Source: Eremothecium cymbalariae DBVPG#7215 (Eukaryota > Ascomycota > Saccharomycetes > Saccharomycetales > Saccharomycetaceae). Taken from it: 64,000 nucleotides of DNA. The stretch spans positions 930,001 to 994,000 of the forward strand of contig NC_016451.1 of assembly GCF_000235365.1 (NCBI RefSeq), written 5' to 3'. Made by a program: the position numbers and the translations under genes. Positions within the stretch are counted from its first letter, which is position 1. Each line of letters begins with the position of its first letter. Below, in pieces: positions 62,846 through 64,000 of this stretch. The notes under the pieces are model-generated. The model searched no databases and had not been told where the DNA came from. It worked only from the letters and a program-made list of their open reading frames with translations.

Positions 62846-63327
62846 CTACCACAATTTGCACCTTGCTACTGCCTGTATCACGTGCCTTACTGCCATCTTG
62901 AAACATCTAATTTGGCAAGAGATTAGATTAAGTATTATTAGATCGCGAAAACTTTTTGGAGCTTTATCGGATCTTGGGCCTATATTCCTGATTGCCCAAA
63001 ATACAAATAAAATACCACCCTGTTTGATATATTTGCTTGCAGTTAAACACCGAAACAGGTGATCTGGGCACCATATTAGGCTAGTTAAAGTTTGAGGGGG
63101 AGAGGATTAGCCTAGTAACAGCACATACTGCTAAGAAATTCTGAAAAAAATAAGCTGCTGATCTCTTATTGGATTTCTGGTTAAGACACAAGTGTGGAAA
63201 CTAGGTTACCGGTATTAAAAACAATATCAACAGTTAGTAAAGTTGTATTGCTACATAAGAGGTCTCTACTGAGGGAGGATTTGCTGGTGAGGCCAAACCA
63301 ATTGCTAGATATATTGATTAGGAGGAG
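62846..63327. other. Divergent promoter region PTH4/CLA4
   Basis: This is a 482-base region with CACGTG at 62879-62884. A 62-codon frame (63194-63382) overlaps the CLA4 start in another frame and has no support. No gene is seen. Confidence 0.5.
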
Positions 63328-64000
63328 ATGTCGCTTTCTGCAGCAGCTAGAGATATTTCAGAGTCAGACTTCCAAGATATAGGACCGGCTCCCAAACCGC
63401 CTCCGATGGCGTTCAATCAGACGAAGCCTTTGGTGGACTATATGAGTCAGCTTGATATTAATGGTGGGAAGCATAGTAGCGGGGTTGCAGTTAACCAGCA
63501 GAAGATTCGGCCTATCCAGAGGAAGAAATCTGGGTGGGTATCGTATAAGGATGATGGGTTACTGTCTTTTTTATGGCAGAAGCGGTATATGGTATTGAAT
63601 GACAATTACTTGTCGTTGTACAAGGGGGAATCTGGTAAGGAGGATGCGGTGTTGCAGATTTCATTGACGTCGATCGTTAGTGTTTCTAGGAATCAGCTGA
63701 AACAGAACTGTTTTGAGGTTGTACGTTCGAGCGAGCGGTCAGTCAACTCATCGACCCCGAGTAGTCCAGATTCCTCTTCGAAGAAATCTGTGTTCATTGC
63801 TACTAAAACTGAGTTGGATCTTCATAATTGGCTAGATTCGATTTTTGCTAAGTGCCCGCTGTTGAGCGGTGTGTCTTCTCCGACCAATTTTACACATAAG
63901 GTTCATGTTGGCTTCGATCCCGAGACTGGCTCGTTCGTTGGAATGCCTTTCAATTGGGAGAAGCTCTTGAAGCATTCGAGAATCACTGGTGAGGATTGGA
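63328..64000 (+). CDS. CLA4: PAK-family kinase Cla4 (5' part, cut by window end)
   Basis: The frame opens at 63328 and runs off the window; 224 codons are visible. It begins MSLSAAARDISESDFQDIGP, very close to S. cerevisiae Cla4. A PH domain (about 63-180) starts KKSGWVSYKDDGLLSFLWQ. The CRIB motif that binds Cdc42-GTP begins near 185 (SSPTNFTHKVHVGFDPETGS) and leads into WEKLLKHSRITGEDW. The kinase domain lies beyond the window. Cla4 acts downstream of Cdc42 in septin assembly and polarised growth. In S. cerevisiae TRF5-CLA4 and PAP2-SKM1 are duplicated pairs; this gene is the single counterpart, and the N-terminal match favours CLA4. Confidence 0.96.
   Translation, partial: MSLSAAARDISESDFQDIGPAPKPPPMAFNQTKPLVDYMSQLDINGGKHSSGVAVNQQKIRPIQRKKSGWVSYKDDGLLSFLWQKRYMVLNDNYLSLYKGESGKEDAVLQISLTSIVSVSRNQLKQNCFEVVRSSERSVNSSTPSSPDSSSKKSVFIATKTELDLHNWLDSIFAKCPLLSGVSSPTNFTHKVHVGFDPETGSFVGMPFNWEKLLKHSRITGEDW

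Overview
The window is ordinary nuclear DNA from a budding yeast of the family Saccharomycetaceae. It is AT-rich and gene-dense, with few introns. The introns present use GTATGT 5' splice sites and TACTAAC-type branch points. It also carries eukaryotic tRNA genes. Nearly every long reading frame is recognisable as a Saccharomyces cerevisiae homologue. One continuous block here (about 9.6-52.8 kb) interleaves genes that lie on two S. cerevisiae chromosomes: IV (GIS1, MSH6, GRX3, BMH2, TVP15, ARX1, STE5, SPO71, TMS1, ARP10) and V (RPH1, ADK2, RAD3, BRR2, RAD24, GRX4, BMH1, PDA1, DMC1, SLO1). That is the signature of a lineage that did not go through the whole-genome duplication. Genes such as BMH, GRX3/4, GIS1/RPH1, TRF4/5 and CLA4/SKM1 are therefore single pre-duplication counterparts. 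The presence of DMC1 argues against lineages reported to have lost it (Lachancea, Eremothecium). I cannot fix the genus.

Layout. 1-5.4 kb: RPS24 (intron right after the ATG), YOS1 (short two-exon gene) and PTP3, in the same order as on S. cerevisiae chromosome V. 5.4-9.6 kb: a gene-poor stretch with tRNA-Ala(UGC) and tRNA-Ile(AAU), probably a synteny junction. 9.66-15.1 kb: SLO1, a fast-evolving ISC10-position gene, ARP10, TMS1 and DMC1. 15.4-27.1 kb: ARX1, PDA1, STE5 and SPO71, a segment that looks inverted as a unit relative to both S. cerevisiae tracks. 27.9-52.8 kb: TVP15, 14-3-3 (BMH), GRX3/4, RAD24, BRR2, RAD3, ADK2, MSH6 and GIS1/RPH1. 53.4-53.8 kb: a GC-rich patch with an unassigned 87-residue cysteine-rich ORF, followed by a long hairpin and an 8-nt tandem repeat. 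54.6-59.7 kb: an AP180 homologue (YAP1801/1802) and PFK1, as on S. cerevisiae chromosome VII. 60.1-64.0 kb: TRF4/5 (PAP2), PTH4 and the start of CLA4, as on S. cerevisiae chromosomes XV and XIV.

These are independent eukaryotic genes rather than operons, but functions cluster loosely. DNA repair and recombination: DMC1, RAD24, RAD3, MSH6. Meiosis and sporulation: DMC1, SPO71, the ISC10-like gene. Signalling: PTP3, STE5, BMH, CLA4. Ribosome, RNA and translation quality control: RPS24, ARX1, BRR2, TRF4/5, PTH4. Central carbon metabolism: PDA1, PFK1. I found no transposon with coding capacity, no CRISPR array and no convincing undescribed multi-gene system. The most unusual items are the small Cys-rich ORF with its hairpin, several GC-rich perfect hairpins in intergenic DNA, the GC-rich island upstream of RPS24, and the clean one-step inversion.
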